A DNA stretch of 64,000 nt. Origin: Kribbella sp. VKM Ac-2569. Lineage in GTDB: Bacteria > Actinomycetota > Actinomycetes > Propionibacteriales > Kribbellaceae. Numbering within the stretch: position 1 is the first letter of the stretch; each line of letters opens with the position of its first letter. The notes beneath the pieces are model-generated. The model made no database searches. It worked only from the letters and a program-made list of their open reading frames with translations, and was not told where the DNA came from. Positions 8,109-15,732 of this stretch are shown here, in pieces. The translations under genes and the position numbers were made by a program. The stretch is taken from the NCBI RefSeq assembly GCF_004216905.1, contig NZ_SGXJ01000001.1:1240001-1304000 (forward strand), in the 5' to 3' direction.

Positions 8109-9885
8109 GCGGAAGAAGGCACAGCGGGACCCGGCGTGGGAGGCGATCCAGGCTGGCTGGGCCATCGTCGCGCGGCACCCGCTGTTCGCGCCGATGGCGG
8201 ACTGGGCGCACAGCCCGCTCCGCGACGACAGCTGCCCAGCAGACGGCTGGGCGACGATCGACTCGAACGGGCAGATCCGCACGCACCGGACGCGCCGCGC
8301 CATCCCAGAGGAGTGGGCATGGATCTTCGCGCACCTACTGATCCACCTGGGCCTCGGCCACGCCGAACGGGACCTGCCAGAAGCTGACCAGGCCGCGAGC
8401 GCCGCAAACGACGTGGCGGTCAACCGCTACCTCCAGTCGCTCAAACTCGGTACGCCGGTCGTTGACCTGCCGCCAGACTTCCCCGCAATGGAGGAGGACG
8501 CGCTGGCGCGACTGTGGCGGCGCGCCGGCGTACCGGCGGAGTACGAGCGTCTGGGAGTTGCCGGTCACGCCCGTGACGTCCAGACCGCCCGCTGGAACGG
8601 CTGGGGCAAGCCGCCGAACTGGGGTGAGCTGTTCGCCGCAGGCCTGTCCGCCGCGGCTGCTGCGGCTGTCGAGGTTGCTGGCGGCGCACGCTCGTCGCTG
8701 AGCGCAGGCGGCGGCGGCCGCGACAAGTGGGACCTGGCCCTCGGCTGGTTCGTCTCGTCGTACCCGTTGCTCGGTGCGATCGCTGCGAGCATGACGGTCG
8801 TTGCCGAGGCCGAGCTCGCTCGCGGCTGGGACATCCGGGTCGCGGCAGTCAACGCGTCCGCCGGCGAGATCTACGTGAACCCGCTGACCAGTCTGACGCT
8901 GAGCGAGTGGCGGTTCGTCATGGCGCACGAGATGCTGCACGCCGCTCTGCGACACGGTGAGCGCGTCGGCGGCCGTGACCCGTACCTGTGGAACGTGGCC
9001 GCCGATCTGGTGATCAACGGCTGGCTCCTGGAGATGGGTGTCGGCACCCTGCCCGACGGTGGGCTCTACGACCCGGCGCTGAAGGGCATGTCCACGGAGG
9101 AGGTCTACGACCGCATCACCACGGACCTGCGCCGCTACCGCAAGCTGGCGACGCTGCGCGGCGTCGGCCTGGGCGACGTACTCGGTCACCCGCTCCCGCA
9201 CTCCGGTGAGGCTGCACGGGGTGCCGGTCTGGACGACATCTACCGACGCGCCCTGAGCACCGGACTGGCGTACCACGACCCAGCGCGCGGCACGCTGCCT
9301 GCTGGACTGGTCGAGGAGATCCGTGCGCTGGACCACCCGCCTCTCGCCTGGGACGCACAGCTGGCCCGCTGGTTCGAGGAGCACGTCCCCGCGGTCGAGA
9401 AGACCCGCACGTACGCACGGGCCTCCCGACGCCAATCCGGTACGCCGGACATCCCACGCCCCGGCTGGATCCGCCCGGTCGAGCTGGAACGACTCCCGAC
9501 GTACGGCGTCGTTCTGGACACCTCGGGTTCGATGGATCGCGAACTGCTCGGCAAGGCACTCGGAGCGATCGCGTCGTACTCACGCGCTCGCGACGTACCG
9601 GCCGCGCGGGTGGTGTACTGCGACGCCGCGGCGTACGACGCCGGGTACGTGCCGGTGGACGACATTGCCGGCCGCATGACGGTCCACGGTCGAGGCGGGA
9701 CCGTTCTCCAGCCCGGTGTGGACCTGCTGGAGCGGGCGGACGACTTCCCGATCCACGGCCCGATCCTGCTCATCACGGACGGCCAGTGCGACGTCGTCCG
9801 GGTACGGCGGGAGCACGCGTGGCTGATCCCCCGCGGCGCATCCCTCCCCTTCACCACCAGGGGTCCTGTCTTCCGGGTGGAGTGA
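8101..9885 (+). CDS. VWA protein with DUF2201-like metallopeptidase domain
   Basis: A 594-residue partner of the MoxR ATPase, starting at a GTG that overlaps it. A C-terminal VWA domain has the metal-ion-dependent adhesion motif DTSGSM (473-478). The middle has a zinc-protease-like HEMLHAALRH (276-285), followed by a conserved NVAADLVIN helix. The N-terminus repeats this pattern as HLLIHLGLGH (78-87) followed by NDVAVN, but with leucine where the catalytic glutamate would be. The protein thus seems to hold an internally duplicated metallopeptidase fold with one inactive copy. The C-terminus GPVFRVE is short. Peptidase activity is inferred from motif only. Confidence 0.87.
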   Translation: MPKRKKAQRDPAWEAIQAGWAIVARHPLFAPMADWAHSPLRDDSCPADGWATIDSNGQIRTHRTRRAIPEEWAWIFAHLLIHLGLGHAERDLPEADQAASAANDVAVNRYLQSLKLGTPVVDLPPDFPAMEEDALARLWRRAGVPAEYERLGVAGHARDVQTARWNGWGKPPNWGELFAAGLSAAAAAAVEVAGGARSSLSAGGGGRDKWDLALGWFVSSYPLLGAIAASMTVVAEAELARGWDIRVAAVNASAGEIYVNPLTSLTLSEWRFVMAHEMLHAALRHGERVGGRDPYLWNVAADLVINGWLLEMGVGTLPDGGLYDPALKGMSTEEVYDRITTDLRRYRKLATLRGVGLGDVLGHPLPHSGEAARGAGLDDIYRRALSTGLAYHDPARGTLPAGLVEEIRALDHPPLAWDAQLARWFEEHVPAVEKTRTYARASRRQSGTPDIPRPGWIRPVELERLPTYGVVLDTSGSMDRELLGKALGAIASYSRARDVPAARVVYCDAAAYDAGYVPVDDIAGRMTVHGRGGTVLQPGVDLLERADDFPIHGPILLITDGQCDVVRVRREHAWLIPRGASLPFTTRGPVFRVE

Positions 9886-10057
9886 ACAGGCTCGGCCGGC
9901 GGCGAAAGGCCGTCGTCAGGCGACTCCGATAGTGCCTCGTCAAGGAACGTTGGGTCATATCCCTCATAGGCGAGGCACAGCGCCGTGACCGCTGACCACT
10001 ACTCGACGAACTCGCCACCACTCGAGCGGGACATCCTCAACCCACCGCGGCGTTCCT

Positions 10058-10107
10058 CCCCAAACCGGTTCGGGAGCGTCGGAGCTCCTCCCCAAACCGG
10101 TTTGGGG
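10058..10107. repeat. Two CCCCAAACCGGTTTGGGG palindromes
   Basis: A near-perfect copy lies at 10058-10075 (CCCCAAACCGGTTCGGGA) and a perfect 18-bp palindrome at 10090-10107. A third copy with one changed base pair lies beyond the insertion sequence at 11539-11556. Before the insertion the three would have stood within about 120 bp. They may be binding sites or small REP-like elements. Confidence 0.75.
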
Positions 10108-10138
10108 AGCGTCTGCACACGGAGCGGGGAGTCCTACC

Positions 10139-10152
10139 TCCCGATCCGGGTA
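10139..10152. repeat. Left 14-bp target-site duplication
   Basis: TCCCGATCCGGGTA directly abuts the TGTG end of the insertion sequence. The identical 14 bases occur at the other end (11516-11529). Confidence 0.88.
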
Positions 10153-11515
10153 TGTGTTCTGAAGGGACATGTCTGACAGAGGTGTGTAGGGACATGTCGG
10201 ACACCTGATGGTTGTGGCTCAGTGTGTGGGTCATGGCGGATCTGGTGGTTCCGATGGAGGTTCGGTTCGCGATCGGCGCGTTTGCTGCGCTGGATGATTC
10301 GTCGGTCTCGGTGACGGAGTTGTGCCGGCGGTACGGGATCAGCCGGGACACGTTCTACCGGTATCGGGCGCAGTTCGCGGCGGAGGGTTTGGAGGGGTTG
10401 TTGCCGCGGTCGCGGCGGCCGCGGCGCAGCCCGAACGCGACCCCGGTCGAGGTGGTCGAGCGGCTGCTGGCGATGCATCGCCGGTTGGCTGCCGACGGCT
10501 GGGACGCGGGGGCCAGGAGTGTGCGGGACTGGTTGCTGCTGGACGGGGCGGTGGGTGTCCCGTCGGCGCGCACAGTGCACAAGATCCTCACCGAGCACGG
10601 CTGTGTCACGCCGTCACCGGGCAAACGTCCGCACAGCTCTTACAAGCGGTTCGAGGCCTTGTCACCGAACGGGATGTGGCAGACCGACGCCACGGCCTGG
10701 TGGCTGGCCGCCGGCCACGGTGGCAGGCAGGAGGTCGCGATCGTGCGGGTGATCGACGATCATTCCCGCAAGATCTTGGCCACCGTGGCCGCGGTCAGCG
10801 AGAACGCCGTCTCGGCCTGGGCATGCATGAAGATCGCGTTGGAGCGACACGGCAAGCCCGCGGTGGTGCTGTCCGACAACGGGCTGTCGTTCAGCACACG
10901 CCGCCGCACCGGCGGCTACTCCGACCTCGAGGCCAAACTGGCCCGGATCGGGGTCTACCACGTCACCTCCTCGCCCTACCACCCGCAGACCTGCGGGAAG
11001 AAGGAACGCGACTGGCAGCCCCTGAAACAGTGGCTCAACGCCCGCCCCGCGGCCGCCGACCTGACCGAACTGCAACGCCTGCTGGACAGCTACGACATCA
11101 TCTTCAACACCCGCCGCCCCCACCAGGCCCTCGACGGCCAGACCCCCGACCAGCGCTACCACGCCAGCACCAAGACCGGCCCCGACCCGGACCAGCCGCC
11201 GGCACCACGCACCACCCTCACCACGGTCAAGGCCTGCTCCAAAGGACGCCTCACAGTCGGCGACGGCTACCGGATCGCGCTCGGCCGCGAATGGGCCGGC
11301 ACCCAACTGCACATCCTCCGCGACGGCCCGCACGTCGTGGTCTTCCACGACCACCACCTGATCAAGCACATCCAGCTCGACCCAGACATCAAAGACATCC
11401 CGTCCGGCCTGCCCCAAGGACGCCGCCCCACCAAACCCCTACCCTCGAACACCTAACACAAGCCGTGTCCGACATGTCCCTTCACACCCTGTCCGACATG
11501 TCCCTTCACATCACA
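10153..11515 (+). mobile_element. IS481-family insertion sequence, complete
   Basis: A 1363-bp element bounded by TGTG and CACA and by a 14-bp target duplication. The ends are imperfect inverted repeats. Each end holds two copies of the 15-mer GGGACATGTCGGACA (left 10164-10178 with one mismatch and 10189-10203; right, in reverse, 11466-11480 and 11490-11504) spaced 24-25 bp, probably transposase-binding sites. Identical duplications and an open transposase gene suggest a recent, functional insertion. Outside it, GGGGAGTCCT (10126-10135) and AGGACTCCCC (11533-11542) show that it landed in the loop of a hairpin. Confidence 0.93.
10212..11456 (+). CDS. IS481-family transposase
   Basis: About 414 residues (start at 10212 or the ATG at 10233). 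An N-terminal helix-turn-helix (SVTELCRRYGISRDTFYRYR) is followed by an rve/DDE catalytic core. The aspartates lie in WQTDATAWW and VVLSDNGLSF, and the probable glutamate lies in CGKKERDWQP, close to the GKIER context usual for the family. The C-terminus is about 100 residues longer than the minimal core. Frame and motifs are intact. Confidence 0.93.
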   Translation: MWLSVWVMADLVVPMEVRFAIGAFAALDDSSVSVTELCRRYGISRDTFYRYRAQFAAEGLEGLLPRSRRPRRSPNATPVEVVERLLAMHRRLAADGWDAGARSVRDWLLLDGAVGVPSARTVHKILTEHGCVTPSPGKRPHSSYKRFEALSPNGMWQTDATAWWLAAGHGGRQEVAIVRVIDDHSRKILATVAAVSENAVSAWACMKIALERHGKPAVVLSDNGLSFSTRRRTGGYSDLEAKLARIGVYHVTSSPYHPQTCGKKERDWQPLKQWLNARPAAADLTELQRLLDSYDIIFNTRRPHQALDGQTPDQRYHASTKTGPDPDQPPAPRTTLTTVKACSKGRLTVGDGYRIALGREWAGTQLHILRDGPHVVVFHDHHLIKHIQLDPDIKDIPSGLPQGRRPTKPLPSNT

Positions 11516-11689
11516 TCCCGATCCGGGTAGACAGGACTCCCCAAACCAGTTTGGGGCTCACAAGCACGGTTACGCCGCCGCGCGGGCGTACGACGCGGAC
11601 GGCCGAGCTGGACCGACCTGCGACCCGAACTACTCCTGACGGGGCACTAGAAAGGAAGTTCGCCCGGCATCAGCACGCGATCAGTGCAG
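11516..11689. repeat. Right 14-bp target duplication and spacer with third palindrome
   Basis: TCCCGATCCGGGTA (11516-11529) repeats the left flank exactly. It is followed by the hairpin arm AGGACTCCCC (11533-11542) and the palindrome CCCCAAACCAGTTTGGGG (11539-11556). No gene is seen between this and the stop of the next reverse-strand gene at 11690. Confidence 0.85.
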
Positions 11690-12310
11690 TTAGGCGACCT
11701 TCCTCCAGGCCGCGCAGTTGCTGGTTTCGAAACCCTTGTCGGTCTTCTTGATCGTCACCGTCTGCGGACCGTCGCTCAGATTGTTGGCGAGGATGGCGTC
11801 GAGGTCGCCGTCCAGGTTCTTCAACCGCGCCCAGTAGCAGCCCTCACCGCCGGTCGACTTGTACTTCCCAGGCTTGATGTCGACGCCGACCTCGTAGGTG
11901 CCGTCGCCCTCGAACGTGGCTGCGGCTTCGGGCGGCGCAGCCGTCACAGTCTTGGCCGGCGGAGCAGGCTTCGTCACCGTGACCGGCGGCGCCGTCACCG
12001 TGACCGGCGGCGCTGTCACGTTCACCGGAGGCGCCGTGACCGTCACCGTCGAGCCTGGTGCCTGGACGGTCTCGGTGGCCGTCGCCTGCGGTGTGCCGGC
12101 TGACGTCGATGCCGTGCCGCCGCTCGGTGCGGCGCCGATGACCAGACCCAGTACGAACGTTCCCGAGGCCACGGCCCACGGGACCCAACGACGGCGCTTC
12201 TTAGGCTGCGGCGGCTGCGGGCCGGGACGCATCGGCCCCTGCGGCGGCGGCTGCTGCGGTGGCAGCTCTTGCTGCGGATAGAAAGGTTGCTGCGGAACTT
12301 GCTGCGACAT
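11690..12310 (-). CDS. Membrane-anchored TVTAPP-repeat protein, C-terminal beta domain
   Basis: An unassigned 206-residue protein. A proline- and glutamine-rich N-terminus and a basic KKRRR stop precede one membrane helix (VPWAVASGTFVLGLVIGA). A flexible spacer of VTVTAPPV repeats follows, then a compact domain with GTYEVGVDIKPGKYKS and GCYWARL that is common at the C-terminus of exported actinobacterial proteins. The ATG at 12310 is the only sensible start. The orientation implies the C-terminal domain is outside the cell. No catalytic motif was found. Confidence 0.82.
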   Translation of the reverse strand: MSQQVPQQPFYPQQELPPQQPPPQGPMRPGPQPPQPKKRRRWVPWAVASGTFVLGLVIGAAPSGGTASTSAGTPQATATETVQAPGSTVTVTAPPVNVTAPPVTVTAPPVTVTKPAPPAKTVTAAPPEAAATFEGDGTYEVGVDIKPGKYKSTGGEGCYWARLKNLDGDLDAILANNLSDGPQTVTIKKTDKGFETSNCAAWRKVA

Positions 12311-12527
12311 GGTCGCTCTCCCCCCATGTCCCCGAGGTCCCCGGGGATCTCCGGCCACCGTAACCCTCCGTGATCGACGCTGCCCTGGTCCGAAGGTCCT
12401 CTCGATCCGGCCAGAGGTCCTGATCCGGCCACCGCGGTTGTCGCACTGTTTCGCCTGGAGTGAATTGCGTCTGCTCCGGGCGAACAGGTGTAGTCGAGTG
12501 GCTCTGCTGAGTGACAGGTTCACAGGC

Positions 12528-13751
12528 ATGGGATGGGTCGTGAGGGGCGAGTTCCGGAAGCTGTGGATCGGGCAATTGGTGTCCGCGTCGGGCAGTGCGG
12601 TCACCACTGTCGCGCTGCCGCTGGTGGCTGTGGTGACCCTGCAGGCGTCGGCCGTGGAGATGGGTGCGCTGTCGGCGTTGACGATCGCACCGCATCTCGT
12701 GTTCGGGCTGCTGGCCGGCGTCTGGGTCGACAGGTGGTCGCTGCGTCGCGTCCTGATCTGGACCGACGTCGGACGGCTCCTTCTGCTCGGCTCGGTGCCT
12801 GCGGTGGCAGCACTGGGCTGGCTGCGCATCGAGCAGCTGTACGTCGTCGCCGTACTGACCGGAGTGCTGACTCTGCTGTCCGACACCGCGTCGCAGACGA
12901 TGATCCCGGCGCTGGTGCCCCGTGAGGACCTGATGCGGGCGAACAGCGCGGCAATGCTCAATCTCAACCTCGCCTCCACACTCGGACCGTCCGCAGCCGG
13001 CTTCCTCGTACAGGTGCTCACGGCACCGTTCGCGATCCTCATCGACGCCGCGTCGTACGTCGTGTCCACGATCGCGGCATACCTGCTCCGCGAGCCCGCC
13101 CGGGTACCCGCACGACCACGGTCCGAGGTGCGGCTGTCGGCCGGCCTGCGGGTGCTCTTCGGCGACCGGATGCTCAGACCGCTCGTCGTCTCGGCAGGAT
13201 TCGCTGCCATGGCCGGCGCGATGCAGGGTCCGCTCGTGGTTCTCTTCCTGATCCGTGAGCTGCACAGGTCACCGGCGTTCGTTGGGCTGTCCATGACCAC
13301 GTTCGGAGCTGCTGCGGTGGCCGGAACCTTCCTCGCCCCCGCGTGGTGCCGCCGGTTCGGCCTCGGTCACTCCTACCTGTCCGGTGTGTTCCTCGCGTCA
13401 CTCAACGGGGTCGCCCTGTTCACCGGTGTGACGCCGGTGATCCTCCTCGGACAGGTACTGGCCGGACTCGGTATGTCCCTGTTCGCCGTCCCGCAGCGCA
13501 CCCTGCGCCAGGCGCTCGCGCCGCCGCACCTCGTGGGGCAGGTGACCGCGTCCTGGCGCACTCTGGTCATCGGCGGGCAGACGGTCGGCGCAGGCGTCTC
13601 CGGCGTGGTGGCCACCGCCATCCACATCCGTCCCACCCTGCTGATCGCGGCCGCCGGCATGCTCGCCGGTCTCCTGGTCGCGGCCTTCTCCCCGCTCCGC
13701 GGACTGCAGGATCTGCCCGAAGAGGAACCGGTCGAACGATCGGTCACGTAG
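12528..13751 (+). CDS. MFS transporter (MFS_3/macrolide-efflux type)
   Basis: A 407-residue polytopic membrane protein with about ten to twelve hydrophobic segments. The MFS loop motif lies between helices 2 and 3 as GVWVDRWSLRRVLIWTD. The DTASQTMIPALVPREDL segment is typical of the antibiotic or macrolide efflux subfamily. I start it at the ATG 12528 (MGWVVRGEFRKLW), because the 73 codons upstream in frame lack membrane or coding character. The substrate is unknown. It diverges from the TVTAPP protein; the gap contains two direct GATCCGGCCA repeats. Confidence 0.88.
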   Translation: MGWVVRGEFRKLWIGQLVSASGSAVTTVALPLVAVVTLQASAVEMGALSALTIAPHLVFGLLAGVWVDRWSLRRVLIWTDVGRLLLLGSVPAVAALGWLRIEQLYVVAVLTGVLTLLSDTASQTMIPALVPREDLMRANSAAMLNLNLASTLGPSAAGFLVQVLTAPFAILIDAASYVVSTIAAYLLREPARVPARPRSEVRLSAGLRVLFGDRMLRPLVVSAGFAAMAGAMQGPLVVLFLIRELHRSPAFVGLSMTTFGAAAVAGTFLAPAWCRRFGLGHSYLSGVFLASLNGVALFTGVTPVILLGQVLAGLGMSLFAVPQRTLRQALAPPHLVGQVTASWRTLVIGGQTVGAGVSGVVATAIHIRPTLLIAAAGMLAGLLVAAFSPLRGLQDLPEEEPVERSVT

Positions 13752-13920
13752 TACTGATTGCGGATCGTGATAGGTGGAGGTGGGGTTCCCGCGTGGGCAT
13801 TGGATGGGCTATTGCGTTTCATCGGCAGGGAATGGAATTCGCGCGACAAGCGCTTACCTACTGAGCGATACTGGAAAGTGCGCCGTTTTCAGGTCGCAAA
13901 ACCCCTTTGACTCGAAGTAG

Positions 13921-15732
13921 ATGGGAAGTGCGCCCGTCCAGATGCCTTCAGAGCACACTGTCCAAGCGCCGTCGATCGCAGCCCCTACCACCCGTGCCCC
14001 AGAACGCAGCCGCAACCTGTGGCGGCTCCGTCCCTACTTGAAGCCACACCGTTGGCGCCTCGCGGTGATGTTCTCCACCGCCATGCTGGGCGTCGGCGTC
14101 AGCCTCGCCGTTCCGCTGGTCACCCGAGCCATCATCGACGGTCCGGTCACCCGCCGCGAGCTGAGCATGCTGGTGCCGCTGGCACTGCTGGCCCTCGGGC
14201 TCAGCATCTCCGAGGTCATCCTGGTCTGGATGCGTCGCTGGGCGCAGTCCCGGACCGTCAGCGACCTCGAGGCCACGCTCCGGCACGACCTGTACGTCCG
14301 TCTGCAGTCCCTGCCGATGGAGTTCCACACCCGCTGGCAGAGCGGTCAGCTGCTCTCCCGCGTCACCACCGACCTGTCCACGATCCGCCGGTTCATGGGC
14401 TTCGGTCTGCTGTTCCTGGTGATGAACATCCTGCAGCTGGCCGTGGTCACGGTCTTGCTGCTCCAGCTGTACTGGCCGCTCGGCCTGGTGGTCCTGGTGG
14501 CCGCTGTGCCGATCGTCATGGTGTCGCTGAAGTTCGAGAAGAAGTACCTGCGGATCTCCCGCAAGGTCCAGGACCAGCAGGGTGACCTGGCCACCCGGAT
14601 CGAGGAGTCGGCGCTCGGCTTCCGGGTGATCAAGGCGTTCGGCCGGCGGCCGCACGTCCAGGGTCAGTTCGACGACGAGGCGACCACGCTGTACGACACC
14701 GAGGTCGAGAAGGTCCGGCTCGCGTCGCGGTTCTGGAGCTTCCTCGGCGTCATCCCGAACCTGACGCTGGTGATCGTGCTGCTGCTCGGCGCGCTCGCCG
14801 TCGGCCGGGAGGCGATCACGCTCGGCACCCTGGTCGCGTTCATCACGCTGATGCTGTCACTGGTCTGGCCGGTCACCTCGCTCGGCGCGATCCTGGCGAT
14901 GGCGCAGGAGTCGATGACCGCGGCGGACCGGATCAGCGAGATCCTGGACACCTACTCGGTGATCAAGTCCGGCTCGGAGGAGCTCCCGAACGCGCGTGGT
15001 CACCTGCGTTTCGAGCACGTCGGGTTCCGGTTCTCGGACGACTCCACCGAGGTGCTGCACGACATCAACCTCGACCTGACCCCTGGTACGACGCTCGCAC
15101 TGGTCGGTGCCACCGGGTCCGGCAAGACCACTCTGACCGCACTGGTCCCCCGGCTGTACGACGTGACCGCCGGACGGATCACCATCGACGGGCACGACAT
15201 CCGGGACCTGTCCCTGGTGTCGCTGCGGACGGCTGTCGCGTCCGCGTTCGACGACCCCACCCTGTTCTCCATGAGCGTCCGGGAGAACCTGACCCTCGGC
15301 CGTCCGGACGCCACCGAGGCGGACGTCCAGCAGGCGCTGGACGTCGCTCAGGCGCAGTTCGCGAACGACCTCCCGTGGGGCCTGGACACACGCGTCGGTG
15401 AGCAGGGCATGTCGCTGTCGGGTGGTCAGCGGCAGCGGCTCGCACTGGCTCGTGCAGTGCTCGCCAAGCCCGCCGTACTGGTGCTGGACGACACCCTGTC
15501 CGCTCTCGACGTACACACCGAGGCGCTGGTCGAGGAAGCACTGCAGAACGTGCTCTCCGAGACCACCGGCATCGTGGTCGCGCACCGCGCGTCGACGGTG
15601 ATGCTGGCCGACCAAGTGGCCCTGCTGCAGAACGGCACGGTCACCCACGTAGGAACCCATCACGAGCTGCTGACCACGGTCCCGGCGTACCGGCACCTGC
15701 TCGCAGCGGAGGAAGAGGAGGTGCACGCATGA
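13921..15732 (+). CDS. ABC exporter half-transporter with degenerate ATP site
   Basis: A 603-residue fusion of six membrane helices with a nucleotide-binding domain. Walker A is GATGSGKTT and the signature is a canonical LSGGQRQR. Walker B is VLVLDDTLSALD, so the catalytic glutamate is replaced by Asp524. The gene overlaps its partner by the ATGA at 15729-15732, as in heterodimeric exporters of the BmrCD or TM287/288 type. The 170-bp region in front is less GC-rich and likely carries the promoter. No good Shine-Dalgarno site is seen before the ATG at 13921, so the exact start is uncertain. Confidence 0.92.
   Translation: MGSAPVQMPSEHTVQAPSIAAPTTRAPERSRNLWRLRPYLKPHRWRLAVMFSTAMLGVGVSLAVPLVTRAIIDGPVTRRELSMLVPLALLALGLSISEVILVWMRRWAQSRTVSDLEATLRHDLYVRLQSLPMEFHTRWQSGQLLSRVTTDLSTIRRFMGFGLLFLVMNILQLAVVTVLLLQLYWPLGLVVLVAAVPIVMVSLKFEKKYLRISRKVQDQQGDLATRIEESALGFRVIKAFGRRPHVQGQFDDEATTLYDTEVEKVRLASRFWSFLGVIPNLTLVIVLLLGALAVGREAITLGTLVAFITLMLSLVWPVTSLGAILAMAQESMTAADRISEILDTYSVIKSGSEELPNARGHLRFEHVGFRFSDDSTEVLHDINLDLTPGTTLALVGATGSGKTTLTALVPRLYDVTAGRITIDGHDIRDLSLVSLRTAVASAFDDPTLFSMSVRENLTLGRPDATEADVQQALDVAQAQFANDLPWGLDTRVGEQGMSLSGGQRQRLALARAVLAKPAVLVLDDTLSALDVHTEALVEEALQNVLSETTGIVVAHRASTVMLADQVALLQNGTVTHVGTHHELLTTVPAYRHLLAAEEEEVHA

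Larger units (their letters stand above)
9886..10152. other. Palindrome-rich spacer left of the insertion sequence
   Basis: No gene is seen here. The spacer holds an 8-bp inverted repeat GTGCCTCG/CGAGGCAC (9932-9939 with 9971-9978), two palindromes of the CCCCAAACCGGTTTGGGG type, the left arm of a hairpin GGGGAGTCCT (10126-10135) and the left target duplication of the insertion sequence (10139-10152). Confidence 0.7.

Noticed and set aside
5040..8423. One continuous reverse open frame of 1127 codons
   Set aside because: Only the part below 6905 has a signal peptide and protein-like composition. The upper part is the complement of the MoxR and VWA genes.
9932..9978. GTGCCTCG/CGAGGCAC inverted repeat as a terminator
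   Set aside because: The 31-nt loop is too long for an intrinsic terminator and the stem only 8 bp. It is left as an unexplained minor repeat.
10322..11530. Overlapping forward frame inside the insertion sequence
   Set aside because: It is the +2 shadow of the transposase, arginine- and proline-rich, with no domain; no slippery frameshift signal was seen that would join the two.
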